Below, one piece after another: positions 19,033-29,694 of a stretch of 64,000 nucleotides of DNA. Every line of letters begins with the position of its first letter. Positions within the stretch are counted from its first letter, which is position 1. The stretch is from Symsagittifera roscoffensis (taxonomy: Eukaryota; Xenacoelomorpha; Acoela; Convolutidae), in assembly GCF_963678635.1 (NCBI RefSeq), contig NC_087063.1:67618727-67682726 (forward strand), in the 5' to 3' direction. Under the pieces are notes generated by a model. That model was not told the origin of the DNA. It did no database searches and saw nothing but the letters and a program-made list of their open reading frames with translations. The translations under genes and the position numbers were made by a program.

Positions 19033-20680
19033 ATGTTTCCAGCAAAAGTCATGCTGAATTACGGTGAGCCAGATGATGCGTCGCTCATGGGGACATTCGA
19101 CCGCCTTGATCGCCCACTAGTATCGGGCATGACAGTTCCAAAGTTGTCGCAGGTCTGCAGTGCTTCAGGCACAAAGGAAAGGTTACAAAAATTTTCAAAA
19201 AATTTAGGACCGTTTGAGATCTGAACTGTATTTCGAACCGCTAAAGGAGCGGGTAATTCTTGAAACGGCACACACAGTAATTTTGTTTTCCGGAAAATTT
19301 TTGCATAAGTATGACGTCTCCATAAGTTTAGTTGATCAGAATGAAGAATTCGGCAATTCGAAGCCAGAATTTCCTACGAACACAGCGAGCCAGCGAGACA
19401 TTCGAACTGATAGGGATGCTAGGAAGAAGTCTGCGTTGTCTGCCTCTAAAGAAATTGCGAGGCGGTCTTCTAAACCAGAAAGGGATAAAGCCAGCGGAAC
19501 TGCAAATAATCCAATCATAAAAGGCAGTTCTTCGGAGGATTGCATGTCGACTGAGAGCCCGGGGACGAGTTCGAAGTACAGTTTATACCAAACCCATTGG
19601 CATCAGAGCGGGCATCGGGGCAAAGTCATTCTGAAGGACTGAAAAGGGAACCTCAGACGTTGGACTTGACAAAACAATTGCCGAAAGAGGGGATTGTGAG
19701 GTTTTCGAGGTCGGAAGAAGGAAGTGCGCTCCGAATGGAGACAGCTGTAATCCCCGCTCCAGCAAGCCCGAGATCGTTGTCTTCCGCCGAAGAGGGTGAA
19801 GATGAAACGAAAGAAAACGAAAACGCCATTTCACAGAAAATGCATGCACGGCAACCGCATTCTACCGAAGCTGAATCGCCGTAGAGGCGCTGGTAATGCG
19901 AATGTTGCGATCAGCGCACGAGACAAGGTAAAGAAGGCATCTACTCCAATCGTCTCCAAAAAAGATATTTGGCAGAGAAATGTGTCGTTTTTACTGGGGG
20001 CAGGATTATATTCAAGACAATGTGACTGGGCTGGATCAGGATGTGTCTGAGCATTTTGCCGATGTGCTGGATAAATTGAGACTCATCATCAAAATTACTT
20101 TAAGAAATACAGCGGTAATAGATTCTGCAGGAAATTTCATTGACGGATTTTGTTTGCAGTCTTTATATCAATGGCTGGAAGCCCTAATGAGTTAGAGTCA
20201 ACGGAATCCAAAACTGGGCAAGTTGGTTGATATTGCTCTAGCAGAAACTCATCGGACGCGTATGGAAACCGATCAGGCAGGATTTTTTTGCTGCTACTTA
20301 AAAAAAACAAAGAGAGCCCAAAAAAATAGGCGTCTAGGAGAGTCAAAATTAGTACCCCTGTCAATTTAGATGAACCAAGGAATGGTAGCCCGTTGGACAC
20401 GCCAAAGGCAGCCATAGTTTCCCCATCCAATAAACCAGAGGATACGGGTGCTCGTCAGGAAGAGCATACACGATGCATGACAACGGTGGAGGAGACAAAC
20501 ACGGCGGAGGAGAAGGAGCCGGTGGCGGTGGTGCAAAGTACGGCTGACATCATCAATGCGAGCGGTGATTCCAGCAGTCCATTTGCCACTGACGATCTGG
20601 ACATTGTCGATGAGTTGTCGGCTATTAGTACGACAGAGGACGATCATCAACAAATTCTCGAGGAGCTCGAAAGTTTGTAA
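19033..20680 (+). pseudogene. post-integrase region with acidic Ser/Glu-rich tail
   Basis: After integrase, a basic segment ends in GPFEI (19224), typical of the integrase C-terminal barrel. Frames then change several times. Two long open stretches, 19597-19884 and 20393-20680, encode highly acidic Ser/Glu/Thr-rich sequence. The last ends in DDLDIVDELSAISTTEDD and LEELESL just before the LTR. The element at 56722 has an equivalent tail, which suggests a conserved extra domain. Its function is unknown. Confidence 0.5.
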
Positions 20681-20834
20681 TGGGGGGAGGAGGAAGATAG
20701 GGATATGGATTTATAACCAACTTTTATGAAACTTTTATAAGACTGTTAAACTGATTTAGTTTAGAAACTTGATGAGTCGTTATAGGTGCTATATTAGATA
20801 TTATTTTTGTTTTGGAATTGTTTCGACAGGGGAA

Positions 20835-21026
20835 TGGGGCGTAGAAGTTAAAGATGCAAGTTTTATAATTATGTATGATTTTATGTAATGTCTTATGACC
20901 GTCAAGGTAAAAGTGATAGTGAACGTGTGAAGTGCATACAGCCAGTGGCTGGCGTAACGAGTGTGAATTTAAGTTGATTCTTTTACGTTCTAATTTTTAC
21001 ATCAACGTTTATGGAGTACATCCACA
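20835..21026 (+). repeat. 3' LTR of the 15007-21026 element
   Basis: It is 192 bp, starts TGGGGCGTAG and ends TCCACA. It aligns over its length with the 5' LTR. The polypurine tract just upstream is weak (acaggggaa). Confidence 0.85.
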
Positions 21027-21076
21027 GGGGGGGGGGGGGGGCAGACGCCCCTTCCATCCTAAATACGCTCCGCTAC
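21027..21076 (-). repeat. interspersed repeat R1, right part after the nested LTR element
   Basis: A G run, then CAGACGCCCCTTCC and CTAAATACGCTCCGCTACTGTA, continues the R1 copy broken at 15006. Its end, reverse-complemented (CAGTAGCGGAGCGTATTTAG), resembles the R1 start at 12355. Confidence 0.55.
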
Positions 21077-21733
21077 TGTATATTAGATTCTCCCTGCCGA
21101 TCTCTACAAACTTCAAAAACCAATTTTAATTGATTAAAATTGGATCAACAAACTCCATCATAATCGCTTATAATCAATTCGCTATCCAGTGCACAGTTTG
21201 GCCTCGTAATGAATGGATTTTAATCAATTTTACACCTGCTCATTGACATCCCCCTTCGCTTACAACCCATCCCCTCGTTTACGCCGCTTCTGTTTATATT
21301 TACGGGAAGGGGGCACTGACGTGAAATCTAATGGGAACGTGTAAAGGGGGGAGAGGGCAGACGGATTGGATATTGAATTGGATTTCAATAATGTGGTTAT
21401 AGTAATTGTGGTGGGGATGGGGTTTGAACAGGAGTACTGCTAGGGGAGGGGGTGATTTCAAACCTGTAATTTTTATAAAAATGATTAGTTTTAGAATTCC
21501 TAGCCGTGAGTATAGCAGAAATTGCTGAAAAAACTAAATTGGATTTCAAATAGGTTTTAATCCATTTCAATGGATTTAAAAGTATTGTTTTTACGGAAGT
21601 ATTCGATTATAATGGAAAATATAATCAATTTCGCGGTCTATTTTTGCAGCAAAATTGGATTATAATGGCAAAAACTCAGGCAATTATTTTCCATTATAAT
21701 CGCGTTTTATACATGAAACTCCGGTGAGAGTTT
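21077..21733. repeat. non-coding repeat region left of the giant element
   Basis: No gene is seen. AT-palindromic motifs (ATTATAATGG, TTATAATCAATT) flank a core of CCCCTTCG-type and GGGGGAGAGGG-type strings, as at 12595-13730. A lone TIR end (ACAGTTTGGCCTCGTAAT, 21193-21210) of the 4408 family is included. The giant LTR element is inserted at its right side. Confidence 0.45.
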
Positions 21734-22143
21734 TGGAACCTGATCTAAACTACATTTTATGATTGGATAAATTAGATATTTTACCATTGTAAAGTATTTA
21801 ATATTAACCAATCATGATCCATCTAACTAACAACCCACTTATTTGTAAGTGCTGAAATTACTTGTAATTTCAGCACCAGAGAGATTTGAATTTAACTTAG
21901 AAATTAGTTGACTCTCCAAGAGAACTTCAGCAGCCGCAATAAACCAGTATACCCTAGATCTATTGAGCCTAGCAGAGACTAGTTAAACAACCTGAGACTA
22001 GATAGTATAAGAGTAAGATTAGGATCGGTATTAGACTAAGAAGTTGCACGAATCTATCCGGCCGAAAATAAGATAGCGTGACGAGCAGACGGTGTACCCT
22101 ATCCGAAATTACTCTATGAGTTAACCACCTCGGTGATAACTCA
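21734..22143 (+). repeat. 5' LTR of the giant element
   Basis: It is 410 bp, TGGAACCTGATC...GGTGATAACTCA. I found no difference from the 3' LTR by eye. It is diverged by some 5-7% from the LTR at 63260. It contains an internal hairpin, GTGCTGAAATTACTTG/TAATTTCAGCAC. Confidence 0.95.
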
Positions 22144-22145
22144 TC

Positions 22146-22163
22146 TGGTGCGACCATAAGTCT
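22146..22163 (+). other. primer-binding site of the giant element
   Basis: TGGTGCGACCATAAGTCT starts two bases after the LTR. The related copy at 63670 has TGGTGCGAACATGTCT at the same place. A tRNA ending in GGTCGCACCA would fit. I did not identify which one. Confidence 0.7.
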
Positions 22164-23392
22164 CGAACAAGACCTTAATAGCTCAGAATTAACCAAAAAT
22201 TGATTAGAATTTAGACAAAACATTTTAAAAATGTTATACGACGATAATTTAATCGAAATGTCTCTACGACTCAATAGATGAGAGCCAATATTCCGAACGA
22301 TAATAGAACTACCCGGAATTGGAAGAATACCTCGAACCAGAGACGACATACGACAAACTAGAAACTTACCAAATAGTTATATGATAGTACGGCAAAAGCC
22401 AACACAAACTTTTGTATTTAGAATTTTATTAGCAATGAATTTAGATTTTCATTTGCAAACATAAAATCTTGAAGCCAATCTTCATGCTCATTACAGGCGC
22501 TAAACAAAATATTAATATACAATAACGATTGATAAAAATATCTCAGATCGTTTTCCTAAAATTCTGCAGTATTATATAAAACATGTTTGGAAAATATTTA
22601 TTGAAAATCAAAATAAAAATTAGTAGCATGACAATAAACTGTTAGTAATCATAAAATCATCAGTTGTCTCAGCTTCATCACCTAAAACATAACAGCAATC
22701 ATAAGCTCACTAATATCATTAAAACACTAAATCTTTTCTTAAACAAATTTAAACCATTTTAAACTTAAATTCACTTAATTTTAAAATCAGATCATCAAGG
22801 CTTATCCTTGGATCTTAATTCATTTTCTATTTAATTAAATTTTAAAACTTGATCATCAAGGCCTATCCTTGGATCAAAAAGAACAATTTTGTTCCCCCCC
22901 ACCCACTTAGCTAGTGTCTAACGACCTCAAACGTCGATTCACTATCCAACCCTTTCGCAAAACCCAAGACTAATAGAAATTTTTCAACAAAACTAACCAT
23001 TCAAATTAGGATAAACAGTGAAGAACTTCGGTTATTCATCCTTCACTTGAACCCTCCTCTTACCAGACCCAGGTTAAATCGTAGACTTAGTAAGTTTAAA
23101 ATAGTATCTAACGAACTACTCGCGTTCTAATTATACCTGAACCTTGTGGATCGATTTACTATTCTCCAACCCTTGAACACAATCACTACCCTTAAGTAAG
23201 ATTAAGTAAGTTAACACCTTAGCTTATACTAGCCACGAGAAAGTAAAAAATCATTCTTCGGAATCGATATACTTTTCTCTCCAACCCTGAACAAATAGAC
23301 CCAGGTTAAGCTAACCAAAAAATCGTAAGGACTAACAATTTAAGAAAATAGAAATCATCTAACAACTTTTTGCATCCGTCATCTTAAACCTT
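22164..23392 (+). other. untranslated leader of the giant element
   Basis: About 1.2 kb without a credible gene. It holds two copies of GATCATCAAGGCYTATCCTTGGATC (22790-22814 and 22851-22875), each able to fold on itself (CAAGG/CCTTG). Three copies of a TCGAT...CTCCAACCCTTGAAC-like motif lie near 22935, 23150 and 23266. Such leaders carry packaging and splice signals in related elements; none is proven here. Confidence 0.5.
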
Positions 23393-23860
23393 ATGTCATT
23401 TAAAAATCTAGGAAACAAACAAACAATCGTTTTGCACAACTGTGAAATAGATAACAAAAAATACGACCTTGTAATCACACCTCACACACAAACAGTTGGA
23501 TATATTAGAACAAAACGACAAACACTAAAAAGAAAAATAATAACTAAACAAAGACAAATAACACGAAAAAGATTTTCCAAAAATAGAAACGCATTCTCAG
23601 AATCAGAAGTCAGCAATTTAGACGAACTTTATAAATTAAAAGAATCTATAGATAAAAATTGCCCCATTCACGATCAATTATATTTTTCCGACTCAGAAAC
23701 AACTTCGAATTCATCGAAAAGAGGAAAAAGAAGAATAATAAAGCAATATAAACACAAACCAGTACCTTTATATAATTGGAATCAACCAATTAGACACATC
23801 GATAATTACCTATTAACAGTCATTAAACGAAAAAATGAGCCAAACACACACTCCAAGTGA
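23393..23860 (+). CDS. small basic ORF upstream of gag (unknown)
   Basis: It encodes 155 residues, Lys/Arg-rich in the middle (RTKRQTLKRKIITKQRQITRKR), with an acidic Ser patch (YFSDSETTSNSSKRGKRR). Its end overlaps the gag start by 26 nt in another frame. It has no family that I recognise. A short basic protein ahead of gag could be an accessory or a nuclear-localised factor; alternatively the frame is open by chance in A-rich sequence. The clear ATG and overlapping arrangement favour a real gene. Confidence 0.45.
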   Translation: MSFKNLGNKQTIVLHNCEIDNKKYDLVITPHTQTVGYIRTKRQTLKRKIITKQRQITRKRFSKNRNAFSESEVSNLDELYKLKESIDKNCPIHDQLYFSDSETTSNSSKRGKRRIIKQYKHKPVPLYNWNQPIRHIDNYLLTVIKRKNEPNTHSK

Positions 23861-26800
23861 AGATAGTCCAGATGATGACGATATCTTCCCCTTCCTCGTA
23901 GATGCACCTAATGATAGAGGACAGCATATACTTTGCAAGAATTTACTACTAAATTTATTTGAACCCGGAATCAGCCCATGTAAAGCAGAGTTCCCAGATG
24001 TAAAAATCAAAAGACAAATTATTGATCACTATCTGAAAGATATATGTAATTTGACACAACACTACGGAATCTACACCATAGAATTCACCTCACCAAACCC
24101 GAATCACCGCAAATATGTAATTCAAACAGACGACCTTGATTTAGAATTTTCAAAAGTATTCTCAGAATACATAAAAAGCATACAATATCATAACTCACAA
24201 AGAGCAAACTCCGTATTCACTAATGAAGTTTTTGCCATAAGATATAGTTATATCTCAATATTAGAGAACGAAATTCCAATCCCAAGTGTCTCACCGACAG
24301 AGACATCCAAACATATAAAGGTACGACATGAAATCACACTATTTTCAACTTTTCTACATATAATTAAAGAAAATTTCACTAAAGATGATGTTTCACAACA
24401 TACAAAACATGACTTACAAAAAATTTTGGCATGGTTTATAATAGATTATTTTACACATAATATAGATTTAATTTCACAAGCAAGAAATAATTTCAGACCT
24501 CAAAATCCAAACGATGATACCGCCATCACAGAACAGTCAGACTACGTTTGGGACCCCGAATGGTCTCATTATGCATTTATAAATATCCCACAATCAATTG
24601 CAAGTCAAGCAATAAGTACAATATCTTATACCAGAGATTATGTAAGAGTAGTACCATTAACGATTGATGCAACACCATTAAACTACAATACATTTTTACC
24701 CGATACGCGAAATAACAGCTTAAACTCGACCGTCATACACAATGAAAACCTTAATGGAACTAGGAACCTCACTCAACAAGATATTCAAACACCATCACAC
24801 TTCATAAATGAAGAAATTGTACAAACAACAACAACTACACAACAAAGTATTTCACCAATACGTCCAAATCTAACAACACCAAGAAATACAAACACTTCAC
24901 TAGCACAGGTAACCTTACAATCAACCGTTAAACCTTCGGTTGCTCCAAAATATTCACAAATGGATTATCAAACATATAGATCTATGACAATACCGTCAAA
25001 AACACGCAGAACGTTCACAAGAAACACTTTTGCGGAACACAATTATAATTACGCACATTCATCAAAAACAAACTATCCCCCACGAAAAAATAATAATAAT
25101 CAGATAAGATCTCGATATTGGGATAACCCAATGGCAACAACCAACTCAGTAAATTTTCAAACTAATTCACATCCTCCACAGGATCGTAGTGACAATTACC
25201 CATTCTTTCAACAGAATAAAAATAAAAAGCAAGCATCTCATCAAACGGATTATTTATCCTCTGATGATGATTATTTACAACCAGATATATTTGCACCATA
25301 CACTCAAGAATATCGTGGACAAGGAGTGCAAAAACCGTATACATATCATAGAATTTTTTCTCCACACCCAACAGATACACAAAATCAACAACCAATGCAA
25401 ATGCAAAACCCAATTAATGCACAATCTTTTCAACCAATTCAGCCACAAAACCCAATGATTACACACTCGTATCAACCAACACAAATGCAAAATGAAATAA
25501 CACTTCCATATTACCTTCAACAACACGAAATAACACTTATGGGTGGATCATCAATAACATCAAACAAACCATTAATGGTATTCACAGGAACAGACCCTGA
25601 ATATTCTTTAGAAGATTATTTAAATGCAGTAACAGCAAATTTAATTTTAAATATAGGACCTGAACCAATTAATACGCCACTACATCAAAATTGGATACAT
25701 CGACGCACAGCGTTGATACAGACAACCTTAGACGGCGCAGCCCAAAAATGGTTTTCAGTATTGCCTATAGAAATAAAATCAAATTGGAAAAGATTTACAC
25801 AAGAATTTTCAAAAATGTTTGACTCCGAAAGGAACAAACAACAACAAAGAGTTTTATGTAATGAAATTCGCAGATTACCAAATGAAACCATCAAACAATT
25901 AGCAGTACGTATCGAAACACTAGTTCAAAAAGCATATTCATTAAATACACACGACTATAAAAACACAAAAATGACAGAAATCTTAATGATGACCTTAACA
26001 CCTCAATTAAGGAAAATAGCAATAAAAAAGAGAGCATCCCATCCCTCCTCAATTCGAGAGCCCGATTTAGTTTTTCGAAAACTAGTAGACAAACTAGAGC
26101 AAGCGGAAATCACAATGAAACTTGAAGAAACAGAAAATCTGAAATTACAATATGTTAACCGAATTGAAGCAAATACCACAAATATCAACAATATACAGGA
26201 ATCAGATACAGACCTCGTTGAAAAAATCACTGAAATACTCAATATTTACGAAAAACACCCAAACTTTAAAGGCAAACCATCTTTCAAAAAATGGTGTAAT
26301 TATTGCCGACGATACGGACATAGTATTTCTGAATGTAGACAAAAACAGCAGGGCAATCAAAACAAACCTCAAAAATATAAGGAACCAAATAAATCATTCT
26401 ATCAGTACATGAAAAAAGATCAAAATCTACCGAACAAAAATGTATACAGCAACAACAGTTCAGGAAAACCACTTCCGAACAATACCAATTACACGAGAAC
26501 TCAATCACCACATAACTCAAGTTATAGAGGAAGATCACCAGAACGAAGAAATACGCAAAATTCATCACAAAACCATTATAATAGACCAAATAGTCGAAAT
26601 AACTACTCCAGATCAAATTCAAATACAACACAATTTGTTTCTAGATCTAATTCCCAATCAAGAAATAATTACTATCCAAACATTCAATCACGAAACTCAT
26701 CATACAATAGAAATAGAAACTACTCCAATAATCGAAATAGAAGTTATTCAAACAACCGAAACCAGAATTACCCGAACAATCGATCAAGGAATAACTCATA

Positions 26801-28154
26801 TAATAGATCAAACTATAACAGACCAAACAATAATTATCAAAACAAATCACGAAATAATTCACAAAATCGACATTCAAGTTATAATAACCGTTATAGAAAT
26901 TATTCCCAATCACCACACAGGAATAATAACCATTATAATAATTCTAACAATCGCCACAGAAGTAGTACACCTAAACATCAAAGAAATATTAATCAAGTAC
27001 AATCAAACCCAGAAACAACATCAGACCCCCCAGGTATTGATGACACAGGAAATAACGAACTACAACTAAATCATATAAACTGTGAATCATCAGATTCAGA
27101 AAGTGATACAGGAAACAATATTTCCATCAATATGATAGCAGTCGAAAATGACTACGAACCTATTATATATGAACAACCTTTTTCATCACATATATATGAA
27201 AATCAATTAGAACTCCTTCACAATTATTATATTGAACCCAACCATTCTACACAAACGACACAAGAAACTAACGAAATCAACACTACAAATCAATCCAATG
27301 AAAATGACAAAACAAAATGCTTGAATACAAATCACATCTATCAAAATATACAAAAAGAACAACCCAAAGAAAAAATTTGGACAATACCATTTCTTTTAGA
27401 AAGCCCAAGAAACAAAGAATTTCAACCACCAGATCTTGAAATTGATTTTTTAATTGATTCAGGAGCAGAATCAAACATAATAAACATTCCCACATGGAAT
27501 GAGATAAAATCATTACACCCAAAACTAACGCCTCTTGAAACCTCCAGTAAACTAGCAACAGCACAAGGATCAACATTGGTAAACTATGGAAAAATTCAAT
27601 TATTACTTCTCCCCACAAGAACAATAGAGCAAAATAAAATTTTAAATAAACCATTTAAACAAATATTTCATATCACTGATATTAAACACAATATCATTGG
27701 AATACCATTTATCTCTAAATATATACCAACAATCAACATTTTGAATAGTAAAATACTAATCAAAGATAAATACACAAAAATAAAAGACACATCCCTAACA
27801 ATTTTTCAAAGATCAAATAAACAACCACCATTCTTTTCAAAATTTTATCCGATATATAATCAACAAAGAAAACACCTGAAACCACTATCAGGAAACATAT
27901 ATAATTTTTCAATAAAACAAGTTCACCAATATGATAAAAAACAAAATAGACAACAACTCTATATGTCAGATTTTGAATTCAAACCTATCCATAAGTTTTT
28001 CAAAATCACAATCTCATCCATAAAATATTTGAAAAACTCGAATTCAGATATTATTTCTCTACATGTATACAACAATACACCCTATCAAGTAACACTATTG
28101 CGAAACCAACGCTACGATATCACCAGTACACGAAAAAGCATGCCGCGTAAATAA
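23835..28154 (+). CDS. gag-protease polyprotein of the giant element
   Basis: It encodes 1,439 residues and is uninterrupted. The first ~550 residues are Asn/Gln/Thr-rich with little structure. A retrotransposon capsid domain spans about 565-790 (MVFTGTDPEYSLEDYL, AAQKWFSVLP, FTQEFSKMF). One CCHC zinc knuckle (CNYCRRYGHSISEC) lies near 820, followed by an Arg/Ser/Tyr/Asn-rich low-complexity stretch (about 850-1060). An aspartic protease with FLIDSGAESNII sits at about 1203-1214. Gag and protease share one frame, and pol follows in a shifted frame. Gag is much longer than the usual 300-500 residues. This is the best-preserved gene of the element. Confidence 0.9.
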   Translation: MSQTHTPSEDSPDDDDIFPFLVDAPNDRGQHILCKNLLLNLFEPGISPCKAEFPDVKIKRQIIDHYLKDICNLTQHYGIYTIEFTSPNPNHRKYVIQTDDLDLEFSKVFSEYIKSIQYHNSQRANSVFTNEVFAIRYSYISILENEIPIPSVSPTETSKHIKVRHEITLFSTFLHIIKENFTKDDVSQHTKHDLQKILAWFIIDYFTHNIDLISQARNNFRPQNPNDDTAITEQSDYVWDPEWSHYAFINIPQSIASQAISTISYTRDYVRVVPLTIDATPLNYNTFLPDTRNNSLNSTVIHNENLNGTRNLTQQDIQTPSHFINEEIVQTTTTTQQSISPIRPNLTTPRNTNTSLAQVTLQSTVKPSVAPKYSQMDYQTYRSMTIPSKTRRTFTRNTFAEHNYNYAHSSKTNYPPRKNNNNQIRSRYWDNPMATTNSVNFQTNSHPPQDRSDNYPFFQQNKNKKQASHQTDYLSSDDDYLQPDIFAPYTQEYRGQGVQKPYTYHRIFSPHPTDTQNQQPMQMQNPINAQSFQPIQPQNPMITHSYQPTQMQNEITLPYYLQQHEITLMGGSSITSNKPLMVFTGTDPEYSLEDYLNAVTANLILNIGPEPINTPLHQNWIHRRTALIQTTLDGAAQKWFSVLPIEIKSNWKRFTQEFSKMFDSERNKQQQRVLCNEIRRLPNETIKQLAVRIETLVQKAYSLNTHDYKNTKMTEILMMTLTPQLRKIAIKKRASHPSSIREPDLVFRKLVDKLEQAEITMKLEETENLKLQYVNRIEANTTNINNIQESDTDLVEKITEILNIYEKHPNFKGKPSFKKWCNYCRRYGHSISECRQKQQGNQNKPQKYKEPNKSFYQYMKKDQNLPNKNVYSNNSSGKPLPNNTNYTRTQSPHNSSYRGRSPERRNTQNSSQNHYNRPNSRNNYSRSNSNTTQFVSRSNSQSRNNYYPNIQSRNSSYNRNRNYSNNRNRSYSNNRNQNYPNNRSRNNSYNRSNYNRPNNNYQNKSRNNSQNRHSSYNNRYRNYSQSPHRNNNHYNNSNNRHRSSTPKHQRNINQVQSNPETTSDPPGIDDTGNNELQLNHINCESSDSESDTGNNISINMIAVENDYEPIIYEQPFSSHIYENQLELLHNYYIEPNHSTQTTQETNEINTTNQSNENDKTKCLNTNHIYQNIQKEQPKEKIWTIPFLLESPRNKEFQPPDLEIDFLIDSGAESNIINIPTWNEIKSLHPKLTPLETSSKLATAQGSTLVNYGKIQLLLLPTRTIEQNKILNKPFKQIFHITDIKHNIIGIPFISKYIPTINILNSKILIKDKYTKIKDTSLTIFQRSNKQPPFFSKFYPIYNQQRKHLKPLSGNIYNFSIKQVHQYDKKQNRQQLYMSDFEFKPIHKFFKITISSIKYLKNSNSDIISLHVYNNTPYQVTLLRNQRYDITSTRKSMPRK

Positions 28155-28326
28155 TATACTCCAATTATTAGATATTTGACAATCCACAATTCTTAATGAA
28201 GAATTATCCATAAATAATATAATAAGTAATGAAAAAAGAAATACAGATTATTTCACAAAAACCCCATATTTCAAACCTACATTCAACATAAATAACTATA
28301 CAGAGAATCAACAGAAATTTTTAACA

Positions 28327-28929
28327 ATGTTTAACTTCCAACATTCACAAATAACACAAGACGAATTTGATAAATTAGCCAAACAGCTAATAAAATATTC
28401 ATCAGTCTATGCAACATCTAAATTTGATGTTGGCAAAATCAGTTCATCACTACATCTCCCATTAAAACTTGACGCAGTTTTCAAAAAACAAAGAGCAAGT
28501 AAAGTACCAATTCATTTACACAATAAAGTGAACAGATTACTCGATATTTTAGAACAATACAATATAATCTCACCGGTAAACAAAGAAGAACAACCAAAAG
28601 GTAACACATTTATCAACCCTGTTATCATCCTAGCAAAAGGAGAATCATTAAAAATAGTTCTAGACGCTAGATATCTTAATTCACTAATAGACGAATCAAA
28701 ATGCAATTGGCCTATTGAACCAATACAAGTTATTTTAACAAAAATAAACGGAAAATACTTTACAACCGCAGATATGAATAGTGCATATAATCAAATGCCA
28801 CTAGATGAACAATCGCGACGCTTAACACAATTTGTTATTGGAAATCAGCAATATGAATTCAACCGCCTATTCTATGGTATATCCATAGGACCAGCAGCAT
28901 TTTCAGCTTTTATGAGCAAAATTTTTTGA
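28327..28929 (+). pseudogene. RT N-terminal part up to the in-frame TGA
   Basis: This 200-codon stretch holds RT fingers and palm motifs 1-4. It ends at TGA just 10 codons before YLDD, so a truncated product would lack the catalytic Asp pair. Confidence 0.85.
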
Positions 28930-28977
28930 CCACTAATACTTAAGAAAAACGCAATCACCTACTTAGACGATGTTTTT

Positions 28978-29676
28978 ATGCAATCACAGACAAAAGAAGA
29001 AATGTTTAATGTTTTAGAACACTATCACAAAATACTTCAGAACGAAAATCTGAAGGCCGCCCCCGATAAATCACACTTCTTTTTAACACGAGTTAAATTC
29101 TTAGGACACAATATAGAAAGAAAAACAATCACTCTATTAAAATCACGCATTGATGCTATTCAGAAGCTCCAACCACCAACAAACAAAAAGAAAATCCAAG
29201 AATTCCTTGGATTGTTAAATTTTTTAAGCAAATACGTCTATAAAATGCAATTATACCTAAGACCAGTCTATAATATACTTAGACAACAAAATAATTTTGA
29301 ATGGAACACAGAACATCAAGTACGATTTGAAGAAATTAAAAAACTCTTAACTGAACAAATTTCGAATACAATTCCAGATCCAAATCAACCATTCTATGCA
29401 ATGTGCGATGCTTCGAATTTTGGCATCGGCGCAGCATTATTACAATCACACAATGGTACAAACAAAATGAACCTTATATCAGCAAATTCTCGATTATTCA
29501 CTCAAGCAGAGCTACGACTCTCAACTCTAATGAGAGAATGTACAGCCATAATATATACACTAACAGAATATGAATTTCTAATTCTTGGATCAAAACATCC
29601 AACAGTTTTATTCACAGATCACAAACCAATCATTTTTCTCTTTACACAAAAATCTAATCCAAATCACCGAGTTTAG
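28978..29676 (+). pseudogene. RT C-terminal and RNase H part between the TGA and TAG
   Basis: It continues in the same frame with thumb (FLGHNIERKTITLL, IQEFLGLLNFLSKYV) and RNase H (CDASNFGIGAALLQS, LRECTAI-like MRECTAIIYTL, TDHKPI). It is closed by TAG in HRV*RFQLILMK, where a Tyr codon would be one base away. Confidence 0.85.
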
Positions 29677-29694
29677 AGATTTCAATTAATTCTA

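Larger units (their letters stand above)
15007..21026 (+). mobile_element. Ty3/gypsy LTR retrotransposon, full length but decayed
   Basis: It is about 6.0 kb between two TG...CA LTRs (15007-15201 and 20835-21026), with the PBS directly after the 5' LTR. Gag, protease, RT, RNase H and integrase remnants follow in order, then an acidic tail. G-rich flanks (gggga/ggggg) may be a 5-bp target duplication but are low complexity. Many stops and frameshifts are present. The relatives at 1-1779, 52640 and 56722 share the PBS and protein motifs. Confidence 0.85.

Noticed and set aside
22164-22349. Minus-strand ORF MSSLVRGILPIPGSS in the giant element leader (also at 63667)
   Set aside because: It is conserved only because the leader is conserved. 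It runs across PBS and LTR on the antisense strand.
26284-26916. Hydrophobic minus-strand open frames inside gag
   Set aside because: They are antisense shadows of the Asn/Tyr/Arg-rich gag linker. A-rich codons read backwards give Phe, Leu and Tyr.
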